Below, piece by piece: positions 18,013-27,654 of a DNA stretch of 64,000 nucleotides. Below the pieces are notes generated by a model. That model worked only from the letters and a program-made list of their open reading frames with translations. It was not told the origin of the DNA and did not search any database. How positions within the stretch are numbered: the stretch's first letter is position 1; every line of letters begins with the position of its first letter. This stretch comes from Pseudoduganella danionis (lineage in GTDB: Bacteria > Pseudomonadota > Gammaproteobacteria > Burkholderiales > Burkholderiaceae_D), in assembly GCF_009720775.1 (NCBI RefSeq), contig NZ_WNKW01000003.1:312028-376027 (forward strand), written 5' to 3'. Both the position numbers and the translations under genes were made by a program.

Positions 18013-18217
18013 AATCTCCTCCGATGGTAAGCGTCGCGCGCGGGTGCGGCGCGGCAGTTCCATCTTAGGCAGGCTCGGGTGGCATAGTTTGACGCATTCG
18101 ATATGGGCCGCCATATCGCCCGCAAGCCAGGCCGTTTTTGGCGGTGCGGCCGTTCTGGGCGATAATGCGGCTTGTTTGCGCAAGCTTGCGCCCGAATCGC
18201 TTAAGAAAGTCCCTCCT

Positions 18218-19399
18218 ATGTTTAGTTACCGTCACGCCTTTCACGCGGGTAATCACGCCGATGTGCTCAAGCACTTCATCACCATCCAGCTGCTGCAGTA
18301 TCTGAACCAGAAAGATACGGCCTACACCTATATCGACACCCATTCGGGCGCCGGGGTGTATGCGCTGGACGGTACGTTTGCATCCAAGAATGCCGAATAC
18401 GATACCGGCATAGGCCCGCTGTGGGAGCGCGACGATATGCCGCCCCAGTTGAAGGAATACGTGGACCTGATCCGCGCCATGAACCCCAGCGGCAAGATGC
18501 GTTACTACCCCGGCTCGCCTTATATTGCCGAGCAGGTGGCGCGCGAGCAAGACCGACTGCGTCTGTTCGAGCTGCATCCGGCCGATGCCAAGCTGCTGGC
18601 CGATAACTTCCGCAAACTCGAAGAGCATGCGGCCGAACAGGGCATCCGTCCTACCGTGCGTGGCAAGCGCGTGATGGTGACGCGCAGCGATGGTTTCCAG
18701 TCGCTCAAGGCGCTGCTGCCGCCGCCGTCGCGCCGCGCGCTGGTGCTGATCGATCCGCCTTACGAAGACAAGCAGGACTACAAAAAGGTCAAGGATGCGC
18801 TGGCCGAAGCGCTCACGCGTTTCCCTAGCGGCACCTATGCCGTCTGGTATCCGCTGCTGCAGCGCATGGAATCGCGCCAGTTCGCCGACAAGCTCAAGCA
18901 ATTGCAGTGCAGCGAGTGGCTGAATGTGGTGCTGACCACGCGCGAGCCGACGCCTGATGGTTTCGGCCTGCACAGCAGCGGCATGTTCATCCTCAATCCG
19001 CCGTACACGCTGGAACCCATGCTCAAGCAGGTGATGCCATATCTGGTCAAGGCGCTCGGGGTCGATAGCGGCGCGCGCTTTACGCTGGAATCGGGTACGC
19101 CCACGCCCGTGCGTGGCAATGGCGGTACGGCTTCGCCGCGCAATGCGGCTGGTCAGGCGCCGCGCTCGGCTGGCACAGCCGGGCCGCGCTCGGCAGCAGC
19201 TCAGGGCCCACGTGCCCCGGCCGGACAGGGACCACGTGGTGCTGGCGTGCGTGCCGGCGCTGGCGACACCCGGCCCGGCGCTGGCCGCGAGGGGCTGGCA
19301 GCCAAGGCGCGCCGGCCTACGCCGGTAGCACCCCGTAGCGAAGGCGCAACGGCTGGGCGCACTACGGGGCCACGCCGACCTGTTAATCGCCAGAAATAA
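18218..19399 (+). CDS. rlmJ: RlmJ, 23S rRNA adenine-N6 methyltransferase with basic C-terminal tail
   Basis: Starting at 18218 (MFSYRHAFHAGNHADVLKH), the protein has 393 residues. The first 290 match RlmJ/YhiR: DTHSGAGVYAL for SAM binding and the DPPYE catalytic motif near residue 179. RlmJ methylates A2030 of 23S rRNA. E. coli RlmJ is about 280 residues; here residues from about 295 to 393 form a Gly/Ala/Pro/Arg tail that is probably disordered and strongly basic, so it may bind RNA. Longer frames reaching upstream to 18002 have no supporting ribosome site. Confidence 0.92.
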   Translation: MFSYRHAFHAGNHADVLKHFITIQLLQYLNQKDTAYTYIDTHSGAGVYALDGTFASKNAEYDTGIGPLWERDDMPPQLKEYVDLIRAMNPSGKMRYYPGSPYIAEQVAREQDRLRLFELHPADAKLLADNFRKLEEHAAEQGIRPTVRGKRVMVTRSDGFQSLKALLPPPSRRALVLIDPPYEDKQDYKKVKDALAEALTRFPSGTYAVWYPLLQRMESRQFADKLKQLQCSEWLNVVLTTREPTPDGFGLHSSGMFILNPPYTLEPMLKQVMPYLVKALGVDSGARFTLESGTPTPVRGNGGTASPRNAAGQAPRSAGTAGPRSAAAQGPRAPAGQGPRGAGVRAGAGDTRPGAGREGLAAKARRPTPVAPRSEGATAGRTTGPRRPVNRQK

Positions 19400-19441
19400 G
19401 TTGTCAACGAGACATGATGGGTATAGTCTGATAATCAGCAG

Positions 19442-19465
19442 CAACCCGGTCGCACCGGGTTGTTC
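19442..19465 (+). terminator. Hairpin after rlmJ
   Basis: CAACCCGGT (19442-19450) pairs with ACCGGGTTG (19454-19462), followed by a weak T-rich TTGTTCT. It lies between rlmJ and the EAL/HDOD gene. Confidence 0.5.
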
Positions 19466-19497
19466 TCAGCAGGCTGATTACCAGATGGGGTGGACCC

Positions 19498-20766
19498 ATG
19501 ATGTTAGCGCCGTCGCCGCCAGAGGCCAGACCGTTCGATAATTTCTTTCTCGCACGTCAGCCCATCCTTAACCGGGGGCAGCGGCTGGTGGCTTATGAAT
19601 TGCTGTTCCGCGACGGTCGCATGCGCAACGATGCGCAAGTGACCGACGATACCGCTGCCACGGCGACCGTGATCGCCCATGCTTCCGAACTGGGCCTGGG
19701 GCAGGTGGTGGGCGAGCAGATGGCCTTTGTGAATGTCGATGCGGCCGGCCTGATGAGCGACTTCATCCGCTTTCTGCCGCCGGACAAGGTCATCCTCGAA
19801 ATCCTCGAAACTGTCAAAGCCACGCCGGAATTGCTGAATCGCATCCATGAACTGAAACGCTCGGGTTTCCGCTTCGCGCTCGACGACGTGATCAGCCAGA
19901 CTGACGATGTGCGCCAGTTACAGCCCTTGTGCGATGTGATCAAGATCGATATCCACCAGATGGGGTTGGAACAACTGCCCGCGCTCGCACGCCAGTTCAA
20001 GAATACGCGCCAGAAGCTGCTGGCGGAAAAAGTCGAAACCATGGATGAGTTCCAGCAATGCATGGACCTCGGCTTCGAATATTTTCAGGGCTATTACTTT
20101 GCCCGCCCCATGATCCTCAGCGGCAAGAAGATTTCACCGTCCCAGCGCAGCGTGCTGCATCTGCTGGACTTGATCAGCAATGACGCGCCCAGCGCCGATA
20201 TCGAGCGCAGCGTCAAACATGATGCCCTGATTACGCTCAATCTGCTGCGGCTGGTTAATACGCCGGCCGTGGGCGCGCGCTGCCGCGTCAATTCGGTCGG
20301 CCATGCGCTGATGGTGCTCGGGCGGCGCCAGTTCAGGCGCTGGCTGCAGATCCTGCTGTATGTGAAAAACGGTGCGGCGCAGGAGTTCACGTCGCCCTTG
20401 CTGCAGCTGGCGACCACACGTGGCAAGACGCTGGAACTGATGATGGAGCATCTGCGTCCGGGCCAGCGCGTGAATGCCGATATCGGCTTCACGGTGGGGG
20501 TGATGTCGCTGATGGATACGCTGTTTTCCATGCACATGAATGAAGTGCTGGACAGCGTGCAGGTGCTGGAGGAAGTCCGCACGGCTTTGCTATACCGTGC
20601 GGGCGACTATGGCGGAATGCTGAGCCTGATCGAGCAGATCGAGCAGGGCGGCAATGGCCAACATCTGGCGCAGCGCCTGCATGCCCTGCAGTTGAGCCCG
20701 GCGGCGCTGTATGCGATCCAGCTAGCCGCCATCGAATGGGTCAACGATTACGCGCGCGGCATCTGA
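19498..20766 (+). CDS. EAL-HDOD signalling protein with degenerate EAL motifs
   Basis: The 422 residues comprise an EAL-like domain (about 15-215) and an HDOD domain (about 215-410). The EAL signature is reduced to ELLFR, and the usual DDFGTG loop reads DDVISQ, so phosphodiesterase activity is unlikely. KIDIHQ and QGYYFARP remain, so the fold is kept. Such YuxH-like proteins are thought to relay signals in motility or biofilm control. It meets the RsmI-type gene tail to tail, stop directly against stop (20766/20767). Start is ATG at 19498 after GGGGTGG; ATG at 19501 is an equal alternative. Confidence 0.85.
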   Translation: MMLAPSPPEARPFDNFFLARQPILNRGQRLVAYELLFRDGRMRNDAQVTDDTAATATVIAHASELGLGQVVGEQMAFVNVDAAGLMSDFIRFLPPDKVILEILETVKATPELLNRIHELKRSGFRFALDDVISQTDDVRQLQPLCDVIKIDIHQMGLEQLPALARQFKNTRQKLLAEKVETMDEFQQCMDLGFEYFQGYYFARPMILSGKKISPSQRSVLHLLDLISNDAPSADIERSVKHDALITLNLLRLVNTPAVGARCRVNSVGHALMVLGRRQFRRWLQILLYVKNGAAQEFTSPLLQLATTRGKTLELMMEHLRPGQRVNADIGFTVGVMSLMDTLFSMHMNEVLDSVQVLEEVRTALLYRAGDYGGMLSLIEQIEQGGNGQHLAQRLHALQLSPAALYAIQLAAIEWVNDYARGI

Positions 20767-21492
20767 TTACTGACCCAGCAGCAGGAACACGGTAGGCTTT
20801 TTGTGGAAGTCCGGCGCGGGTGCGCTTTTCCATTTGGCGGCCGTCATGGTGCGGATGGATTCGCTAGGCAGGCTCAGATCGGTGGCCACGCAGATCAGCG
20901 TGCCGGGCGCGCACGCGGCGCTCAGGGCTTCCAGCATGGCGCCGTTGCGGTAGGGCGTCTCGATGAAGAGCTGGGTCTGTTTTTCCTTGCGCGAACGCTG
21001 TTCCAGTTCCTTGATGCGGCTGGCGCGTTGGGCCGCATCCGTGGGCAGATAGCCGTTGAAGGCAAAGCTCTGGCCGTTCAGACCGCTAGCCATCACGGCC
21101 AGTAGCAGCGACGATGGGCCTACCAGCGGACGCACGGGGATGCCATGCTGGTGCGCCAACCGGACCAGATCGGCGCCGGGGTCGGCCACGGCCGGCACGC
21201 CCGCTTCCGACACCAGCCCGCCATCCTGCCCCGCCAGCAAGGGCTGCAGCAGGCCGGCCAGTGCGCTGGCCGGCGTATTCACATTCAGTTCGGCGATGCG
21301 GATTTCCTGCAGCGGCTTGGCCAGCGGGTGGCGTGCATGCACCAGTTTCAGGAAGGCGCGCGCGGTCTTGGCGTTTTCGGCCACAAAGTAGTCGAGCTGC
21401 GAGGTCAGCTGCTGCACCTGTTCTGGCAGGACGGAAGCGAGGGTTTCCGTATCGCCCAGCGTGTTAGGGATGAGAAAGAGGGTGCCGGTCAT
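20767..21492 (-). CDS. RsmI-type SAM-dependent methyltransferase
   Basis: This 241-residue protein belongs to the tetrapyrrole-methylase superfamily. It shows LFLIPNTLGD at the start, GLVSEAGVPAVADPGADLV and VRPLVGPSSLLLAVMASGL, the usual SAM-binding loops. It is shorter than classical RsmI (about 286 residues in E. coli), and the C-terminal part is different, so the exact rRNA or other substrate is uncertain. It is followed upstream on the same strand by the Maf gene, 19 bases away, and the pair is probably an operon transcribed leftward. Confidence 0.82.
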   Translation of the reverse strand: MTGTLFLIPNTLGDTETLASVLPEQVQQLTSQLDYFVAENAKTARAFLKLVHARHPLAKPLQEIRIAELNVNTPASALAGLLQPLLAGQDGGLVSEAGVPAVADPGADLVRLAHQHGIPVRPLVGPSSLLLAVMASGLNGQSFAFNGYLPTDAAQRASRIKELEQRSRKEKQTQLFIETPYRNGAMLEALSAACAPGTLICVATDLSLPSESIRTMTAAKWKSAPAPDFHKKPTVFLLLGQ

Positions 21493-21511
21493 AGTAGATT
21501 GTTGTGGTGCA

Positions 21512-22123
21512 TTATTTAAAAAACGGCAGGCCAGCTTTGCGCAGCATGCCAGTCAGGGCGATCAGCGGCAGGCCCGTGAGGGCAGTAGGGTCGTCGCTCT
21601 CGATACGTTCGAGGATGGCGATGCCCAGCCCTTCATTTTTGGCGCTGCCGGCGCAGTCATACGGCTGTTCTATGCGCAGATAGGCATCGAGCTCGGCATC
21701 GGGCAGGTCGCGGAAGCTGACATGGGCGCGTACTTCGTCCAGTTGATGGCTGCCGTCGCGGCCATCCCACAGGCACAAGGCCGTATGGAATACCACGGTG
21801 CGGCCGCGCATCTGTTGTAATTGTGCCAAAGCGCGCGCATGGTCGCCCGGTTTGCCGATCTGGGCGCCATCGAGCGTGGCGACCTGATCAGAACCGATTA
21901 CCAGACAGCCGGGCAGGCGGGCAGCCACGGCGGCAGCTTTCTCGCGTGCCAGCCTTAATGCGGTATCAGCGGGACCTTCGCCGGCCAGCGGGGTTTCATC
22001 AATATCGGGAACGGCCACTTCGAACGGCAGTCGCAGGCGCGACAATAATTCCTTGCGGTAGGCCGAACTGGAAGCCAGTATCAGGCGCGGCAGTGCAGGG
22101 GTGCAGGGTAAACTTGTGGTCAT
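21512..22123 (-). CDS. Maf/YceF nucleoside triphosphate pyrophosphatase
   Basis: The 203 residues carry the Maf signatures: LILASSSAYRKELL at the N-terminus, DETPL, LAREKA, VIGSDQV and the glycine/lysine region GKPGD. The sub-motif pattern best fits the YceF branch (hydrolysing m7GTP to m7GMP), which removes modified nucleotides. It is divergent from yceD, with the yceD promoter in between, as in many beta- and gammaproteobacteria. Start at 22123 precedes the conserved ILASSS by a short tail, with other starts possible. Confidence 0.88.
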   Translation of the reverse strand: MTTSLPCTPALPRLILASSSAYRKELLSRLRLPFEVAVPDIDETPLAGEGPADTALRLAREKAAAVAARLPGCLVIGSDQVATLDGAQIGKPGDHARALAQLQQMRGRTVVFHTALCLWDGRDGSHQLDEVRAHVSFRDLPDAELDAYLRIEQPYDCAGSAKNEGLGIAILERIESDDPTALTGLPLIALTGMLRKAGLPFFK

Positions 22124-22193
22124 GAGGGGAATGTTATATGCTCTGTCGCCGGTAGCGTAAGCGCCTGAAATCAGGGAGAATTACGCATATCCT

Positions 22194-22223
22194 TTGACGA
22201 ACGACTGAAAACCCTGCTATTAT
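22194..22223 (+). promoter_or_regulatory. Sigma-70 promoter of yceD-rpmF-fab cluster
   Basis: TTGACG (22194-22199) and TATTAT (22218-22223) are 18 bases apart, 28 bases before the yceD start. Confidence 0.75.
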
Positions 22224-22251
22224 CGCAGGTTTTCCGGGGAAATTTTCTGTA

Positions 22252-22752
22252 ATGAATGCTATTGTGATCGACGCCTTTGATTTTTGTCGGAGCAACGGCA
22301 GCCAGCAAGGCGTAACGCCTGTTGCCGAAATGACCCGTTTGGCCAAGGAATGTGCGGACCCGTCCGGCACGATTACCTGGAGTGCCGTAGGAAGTACCAG
22401 CAAGATGGGCTTCCCGCAGATGACGCTGTCCGTTGCCGGTACCGTGCAACTGGTTTGCCAGCGCTGTTTGACGCCTTACGCGCACACCATCGATTCGGCT
22501 ACGCTGTTAATGCTCGGTAAAGATGACGAGCAGGCCGACGAAATCGAAGAAATGATTAATGACGAGACGATCGATGTGATCGTCGGTAGCCGCAGCATGG
22601 AGCTGATGGATATGGTGGAAGACGAAGCGTTGCTGGCCCTGCCGCATACGCCGAAACACGAAGTCTGCCCCGATACCGCTCTGCTGGACAAGGCAAAAAG
22701 CGCGAAATTGTCGCCTTTCGAAGCCCTCAAGGGCCTGACCCCGAATAAGTAG
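22252..22752 (+). CDS. yceD: YceD (DUF177) family protein
   Basis: This 166-residue acidic protein has the YceD pattern: LVCQRCLTPY in the middle with a C-x-x-C pair, and a C-terminal SPFEALKGL. In bacteria it is nearly always encoded just before rpmF, as here; it has been linked to 23S rRNA accumulation and ribosome assembly, but its mechanism is not known. The gene starts the ribosomal-fatty acid cluster under a good sigma-70 promoter. Confidence 0.92.
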   Translation: MNAIVIDAFDFCRSNGSQQGVTPVAEMTRLAKECADPSGTITWSAVGSTSKMGFPQMTLSVAGTVQLVCQRCLTPYAHTIDSATLLMLGKDDEQADEIEEMINDETIDVIVGSRSMELMDMVEDEALLALPHTPKHEVCPDTALLDKAKSAKLSPFEALKGLTPNK

Positions 22753-22929
22753 TGTTGTAAAGAACGTGTCAAACGCGTGTAGTAATCGAGTATGGCAAGT
22801 TAGCAGTGAACCGTAGTAAAGCAATACACTAATGCCTGCAAGTAATTTTGCTGGTAGGATACTCGATTCGCATGTATTTGCTGGTCGAATGTGTTAAAAT
22901 TTTAGAACTTAGTATTAGGAGTCATTAAC

Positions 22930-23112
22930 ATGGCAGTTCAACAGAACAAGAAGTCCCCATCGAAGCGCGGTATGCACCGTTCGCACGATTTCCTGGTTGC
23001 TCCACAACTGGGTATCGAGCCAACCACCGGTGAAACCCACCTGCGTCACCACATCAGCCCTAACGGCTTCTACCGTGGTCGTAAAGTCCTGAAAACCAAA
23101 AACGACGAGTAA
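22930..23112 (+). CDS. rpmF: Ribosomal protein L32
   Basis: The 60-residue basic protein begins [20 protein letters not shown], the universal L32 start. It lacks the zinc-binding CxxC pairs, so it is the zinc-free form. GGAG lies nine bases before the ATG. The 177-base gap after yceD has AT-rich sequence that could hold a second promoter for rpmF. Confidence 0.98.
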   Translation: MAVQQNKKSPSKRGMHRSHDFLVAPQLGIEPTTGETHLRHHISPNGFYRGRKVLKTKNDE

Positions 23113-23305
23113 TCGACGCTTTTGCTGGACTCTGAAATAGGCGGTGCTACGTGTATAAGGCGCGCAGCATCGCTTTTTCTTTATCATCGGCTGCAATCCT
23201 GTTTGCACACCGTCATTTTGAATCGCGTAGACCGACCGCTGTTTGGTCCGCCGCCGGCCGCCGCTGGTCCTATCCGGGCTCGAGCGTGGTACTGAATCAA
23301 CCCAA

Positions 23306-24364
23306 ATGACAATCAAAATCTCTATCGACTGCATGGGCGGAGACCATGGTCCATCGGTCACTATCCCCGCAGTAATTTCCTTCCTCAAGCAACATGCTGA
23401 TGCCGAACTGGTACTGGTCGGTCTGGAAGACGTATTACGCGCAGAACTTAAAAAACATCATGCAGAAGCCCATCCGCGTCTGAGCATCGTGCACGCCTCC
23501 GAGCAGGTGACCATGGATGATCCGCTGGAAGTGGCGCTGCGCCGTAAAAAAGACTCCTCGATGCGCGTGGCCATCGAGCAGGTCAAGGATGGCAAGACCC
23601 AGGCTTGCGTTTCGGCCGGTAACACGGGCGCGCTGATGGCGGTGGCCCGCTACGTGCTGAAGACCATGACGGGTGTAGATCGCCCGGCCATCTGCAGCAT
23701 CATGCCTAACCAGAAGGGCGGCCCGACCTATATGCTGGATCTGGGTGCCAACGTGGATTGCGAGCCGCACCACCTGCACCAGTTCGCCATCATGGGTTCG
23801 GTCATGGTGTCGGCCATGGAAAACATCCCGCGTCCTACGCTGGGCCTGCTCAATGTCGGCACGGAAGACATCAAAGGCAACGATGTGGTCAAAGCCACCA
23901 GCAAACTGCTGCAGGCTGACCACGAGCGCGGCGCGCTGAACTTCTACGGCAATGTGGAAGGCAATGATATCTTCAAAGGCACGACCGATATCGTGGTCTG
24001 TGACGGCTTTGTGGGTAATGTCACACTCAAGGCCGTGGAAGGCGTGGCACGCTTCTTTGCTGATACGGTCAAATCGGAATTCACCCGCAACCCGCTCACC
24101 ATGCTGGGCGCGCTGATCGGGCGCGGCGCACTGAACAACGTCAAGAAACGCTTGTCGCCATCGCGCTATAACGGAGCCAGTCTGCTTGGTTTGCGTGGTC
24201 TGGTGTTTAAGAGCCATGGCGGTGCCGATGCATATTCGTTTGAATGGGCGATCAAGCGCGCGTATGATGCTGCAAAAAATGATGTGTTGCCGCATATCTC
24301 GACCCTGATTTCCGAGCTCATGCCGCGCAATGCCGAAGCGCCGGAAGCACCGGCCTCAAAATAA
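23306..24364 (+). CDS. plsX: Phosphate acyltransferase PlsX
   Basis: From the ATG at 23306 ([16 protein letters not shown]) the protein has 352 residues, full family length. Conserved segments are [37 protein letters not shown] and [11 protein letters not shown]. PlsX converts acyl-ACP to acyl phosphate, the first step of phospholipid synthesis through PlsY. The upstream in-frame ATG at 23243 would add 21 residues of no family similarity. It opens the PlsX-FabH-FabD-FabG-AcpP-FabF series. Confidence 0.97.
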   Translation: MTIKISIDCMGGDHGPSVTIPAVISFLKQHADAELVLVGLEDVLRAELKKHHAEAHPRLSIVHASEQVTMDDPLEVALRRKKDSSMRVAIEQVKDGKTQACVSAGNTGALMAVARYVLKTMTGVDRPAICSIMPNQKGGPTYMLDLGANVDCEPHHLHQFAIMGSVMVSAMENIPRPTLGLLNVGTEDIKGNDVVKATSKLLQADHERGALNFYGNVEGNDIFKGTTDIVVCDGFVGNVTLKAVEGVARFFADTVKSEFTRNPLTMLGALIGRGALNNVKKRLSPSRYNGASLLGLRGLVFKSHGGADAYSFEWAIKRAYDAAKNDVLPHISTLISELMPRNAEAPEAPASK

Positions 24365-24387
24365 TCTGTAGTGGACGACGAGAGGGC

Positions 24388-25413
24388 ATGACTTTGTATA
24401 GCAAAATTATCGGCACTGGCAGTTATCTGCCAGCAAAGCGCGTGACCAACCAGGAACTGGCGGATCAGCTCGCAGCCAACGGTATTGAAACTTCCGACGA
24501 GTGGATCGTCACCCGCAGCGGCATTTCGGCGCGTCACTTCGCTGAAGCCGAGCAGAAATCTTCCGATCTGGGCGTGATCGCGGCGCAGCGCGCGCTGGAG
24601 ATGGCCAAGCTGCAACCTAATGATATCGATCTGATCATTCTGGCCAGTTCGACGCCGGACTTCTTCGGCAGCTTCCCCAGCACGGCCTGTATCGTGCAGC
24701 AGAAACTCGGTATCACCAACAACGGTGCAGCAGTCGACGTGCAGGCCGTGTGTTCGGGCTTTGTGTATGCCGTGTCGACGGCGGACGCTTTCATCCGTGC
24801 CGGCGTGCACAAGAACGTGCTGGTGATCGGCGCGGAAGTATTTTCGCGCATTCTGAATTTCGAAGACCGCACGACCTGCGTGCTGTTCGGCGACGGCGCT
24901 GGCGCCATCGTCATGACGGCGTCGGAAGAGCCGGGCGTGCTGGCCACCAAGCTGCACGCTGATGGTCGCAATTCCCATGTGCTGAGCGTCCCGGGCAATG
25001 TCGATGGCGGTGCTGTCGCTGGCAGTGCCTTCCTGTACATGGATGGTCCGGCCGTATTCAAGCTGGCCGTTTCCGTGCTGGAGAAAGTCGCGCACGAAAC
25101 GCTGGAGAAGGCGGGCATGACGCAGGACCAGATCGACTGGCTGGTGCCACATCAAGCGAATATCCGCATCATGAGCAGCACGGGCAAGAAACTGGGCCTG
25201 TCGCCGGAAAAAATGGTGGTCACGGTAGACCAGCATGGCAACACCTCGGCTGCCTCGATTCCGCTGGCGCTGGACGTGGCCGTGCGCGATGGCCGCATCC
25301 AAAATGGCCACAACGTGATGATGGAAGGTGTGGGCGGTGGTTTCACCTGGGGCGCTGTCCTTGTTAAGATGAATGGTTTGCCAGAGGTGGGCGATAAAAA
25401 GGCTGATCTTTAG
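24388..25413 (+). CDS. fabH: Beta-ketoacyl-ACP synthase III
   Basis: This 341-residue thiolase-fold enzyme condenses acetyl-CoA with malonyl-ACP to start fatty acid chains. Catalytic Cys is in [10 protein letters not shown] (about residue 122), His in VPHQANIRI and Asn in HGNTSAAS. The start is supported by GAGAGGG upstream. The protein is slightly longer than E. coli FabH (317), mainly by loops, which is common in Burkholderiales. Confidence 0.97.
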   Translation: MTLYSKIIGTGSYLPAKRVTNQELADQLAANGIETSDEWIVTRSGISARHFAEAEQKSSDLGVIAAQRALEMAKLQPNDIDLIILASSTPDFFGSFPSTACIVQQKLGITNNGAAVDVQAVCSGFVYAVSTADAFIRAGVHKNVLVIGAEVFSRILNFEDRTTCVLFGDGAGAIVMTASEEPGVLATKLHADGRNSHVLSVPGNVDGGAVAGSAFLYMDGPAVFKLAVSVLEKVAHETLEKAGMTQDQIDWLVPHQANIRIMSSTGKKLGLSPEKMVVTVDQHGNTSAASIPLALDVAVRDGRIQNGHNVMMEGVGGGFTWGAVLVKMNGLPEVGDKKADL

Positions 25414-25512
25414 GCCTTGAATTAGAATTAGAGTTCTAACGAACTCGCCAGTAGTGCAGATGTCACGATGACATGCTAGCGTAGCGATCTACATAATCTG
25501 ATGGATGAAGTA

Positions 25513-26448
25513 ATGACTAAATTTGCTTTTGTTTTCCCTGGTCAAGGTTCGCAAGCGATCGCCATGATGGAAGGCTTTGCCGGTAATCCCGTGGTCGCCC
25601 AAACCATTGCAGAAGCGTCCGACGCGCTGCAGTTCGATCTGGGTAAGCTGATGGCCGAAGGCCCGAAAGAAGAGCTCGATCTGACCACCAATACCCAGCC
25701 TGTGATGTTGACGGCCGCTGTGGCCGTGTACCGCGCCTGGCTGGCTGCCGGCGGTCCGTTGCCGTCGCTGGTGGCAGGTCATAGTCTGGGCGAATACTCG
25801 GCGCTGGTTGCGGCCGGTGTGATCCAGTTCAAGGATGCTGTACCACTGGTGCGCTTCCGCGCACAAGCCATGCAGGAAGCCGTGCCGGTCGGGCAGGGCA
25901 CCATGGCCGTGGTACTCGGTCTGAGCGACGACGATGTGCGCGCCGCGTGCAGCGAAGCGGCTGCCGCTGGCGGCGTGGTCGAAGCCGTCAACTTCAATGC
26001 GCCAGCGCAGGTGGTGATTGCCGGTGAAACGGCGGCCGTCGAGCGCGCTTGTGAAATCGCCAAGGGCAAGGGTGCCAAGCGCGCCATGAAGCTGCCGGTT
26101 TCCGCACCGTTCCACTCGTCGCTGCTCAAGCCCGCTTCGGACCGTCTGCGCGACTACATGGCGGACCTGAGCTTTGCTGCGCCGCAGATCGCGCTGATCA
26201 ACAACGTCGATGTGGCTGTGCTGAATGACCCTGCCGCCATCAAGGATGCGCTGGTACGTCAGGCCGCCGCGCCTGTGCGCTGGGTGGAAACCATGCAGAA
26301 AGTGGCCGCCGAAGGCATCACCAACGTGATCGAATGCGGTCCGGGCAAGGTGCTGATGGGCCTGACCAAGCGCATCGATGGCAATCTGGTGGGCGACGCC
26401 ATCACCGATCAAGCATCGCTGGAACGCGTGTTGACCTTGCTCAAATAA
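25513..26448 (+). CDS. fabD: Malonyl-CoA:ACP transacylase
   Basis: Starting at 25513 (MTKFAFVFPGQGSQ) gives 311 residues. The active-site serine sits in GHSLGEYSAL and the partner His in APFHSSLL. FabD moves malonyl from CoA to ACP. An ATG four codons earlier (25501) is possible, but it has no ribosome site and adds only MDEV. It lies between fabH and fabG, as usual. Confidence 0.97.
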   Translation: MTKFAFVFPGQGSQAIAMMEGFAGNPVVAQTIAEASDALQFDLGKLMAEGPKEELDLTTNTQPVMLTAAVAVYRAWLAAGGPLPSLVAGHSLGEYSALVAAGVIQFKDAVPLVRFRAQAMQEAVPVGQGTMAVVLGLSDDDVRAACSEAAAAGGVVEAVNFNAPAQVVIAGETAAVERACEIAKGKGAKRAMKLPVSAPFHSSLLKPASDRLRDYMADLSFAAPQIALINNVDVAVLNDPAAIKDALVRQAAAPVRWVETMQKVAAEGITNVIECGPGKVLMGLTKRIDGNLVGDAITDQASLERVLTLLK

Positions 26449-26493
26449 GCAAGCAGGTCTTCAGGCACACTCCCTACACGTCAAAGGAAACAC

Positions 26494-27240
26494 ATGAATT
26501 TAGCAAACCAAGTTGCCCTCGTTACGGGCGCATCGCGCGGCATCGGTAAAGCCATTGCCATCGAGCTGGCCCGTCAGGGCGCGCGCGTGATCGGCACGGC
26601 CACCAGCGAAGCGGGTGCCGAAGCGATTTCCGCCTATCTGGCCGAAGTCGGTGCCGAAGCGGGCAAGGGCGTGGTACTCAACGTGACTGACGCCGAGCGC
26701 TGCACGGGTCTGATCGACGAGATCAGCAAGACCTATGGTGCCGTGGGCATTCTGGTCAACAACGCCGGTATCACCATGGACCAACTGGCCATGCGCATGA
26801 AGGATGAAGAGTGGGATCAGGTGATCGCCACCAATCTGAGCGCCGTGGGCCGCATGTCGCGCGGTGTGCTGCGCGGCATGATGAAAGCCAAGACTGGCCG
26901 CATCATCAACATCACGTCCGTGGTGGCCTCGTCGGGCAACCCGGGCCAGATGAACTATGCTGCTGCCAAGGCTGGCGTAGAAGGCATGACGCGCGCACTG
27001 GCGCGTGAAATCGGCAGCCGCAACATCACCGTCAACAGTGTTGCGCCGGGCTTTATCGATACCGATATGACCAAATCGCTGGGCGAAGAGCAACACGCCG
27101 CCCTGCTGACCCAGATTCCGCTGGCCCGTCTGGGCAAGCCGGAAGACATCGCTGCGGCGGTGGCTTTCCTGGCTTCGCCACAGGCAGCCTATATTACCGG
27201 TACTACCCTGCACGTGAATGGCGGGATGTATATGAATTGA
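26494..27240 (+). CDS. fabG: 3-oxoacyl-ACP reductase
   Basis: The 248-residue short-chain dehydrogenase has the NADPH loop VTGASRGIGKAIA, NNAGIT, catalytic Ser in ITSVVASSG and YAAAK. It reduces 3-oxoacyl-ACP in fatty acid elongation. AAAGGA lies six bases before the ATG. It is followed by 145 bases carrying what may be a separate acpP promoter. Confidence 0.97.
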   Translation: MNLANQVALVTGASRGIGKAIAIELARQGARVIGTATSEAGAEAISAYLAEVGAEAGKGVVLNVTDAERCTGLIDEISKTYGAVGILVNNAGITMDQLAMRMKDEEWDQVIATNLSAVGRMSRGVLRGMMKAKTGRIINITSVVASSGNPGQMNYAAAKAGVEGMTRALAREIGSRNITVNSVAPGFIDTDMTKSLGEEQHAALLTQIPLARLGKPEDIAAAVAFLASPQAAYITGTTLHVNGGMYMN

Positions 27241-27385
27241 TGTGTTCCGGTGAGGAAATACTCGCCGGTTCCCGTCTTTTAGCAGTGTTTTCGGCTGATT
27301 TAGCAGCAGACGCCGAAAATCGTTTTTAGGCGCGCAAACCTGATAAAATGCGCGCTTTCCGTAACAAACATAATGGAGCCATAAC

Positions 27386-27625
27386 ATGTCGGATATCGAA
27401 CAACGCGTTAAGAAAATCGTCGCTGAACAACTGGGCGTCGCTGAAGCAGACATCAAGACCGAGTCCTCGTTCGTTGACGATCTCGGCGCTGACTCGCTGG
27501 ACACCGTAGAGCTGGTAATGGCTCTGGAAGACGAATTCGAAATGGAAATCCCTGACGAACAAGCAGAAAAGATCACGACCGTGCAGCAAGCGATTGACTA
27601 CGCTACTGCCCACGTCAAGGCCTAA
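27386..27625 (+). CDS. acpP: Acyl carrier protein
   Basis: This 79-residue acidic protein has the phosphopantetheine serine in [12 protein letters not shown]. It carries the growing acyl chain. GGAG precedes the ATG. GATAAAAT at about 27341-27348 resembles a -10 element, so acpP may have its own strong promoter in addition to read-through, fitting the high level of ACP in cells. Confidence 0.98.
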   Translation: MSDIEQRVKKIVAEQLGVAEADIKTESSFVDDLGADSLDTVELVMALEDEFEMEIPDEQAEKITTVQQAIDYATAHVKA

Positions 27626-27654
27626 TTCTGCCCGATCGACTCTAGGAGAATCGC

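Noticed and set aside
18065..19444. 459-codon minus-strand frame over rlmJ
   Set aside because: Shadow of rlmJ; Arg/His-rich composition and no domains.
19498..20766. Active cyclic di-GMP phosphodiesterase
   Set aside because: The ELL and DDVISQ replacements remove key metal-binding residues.
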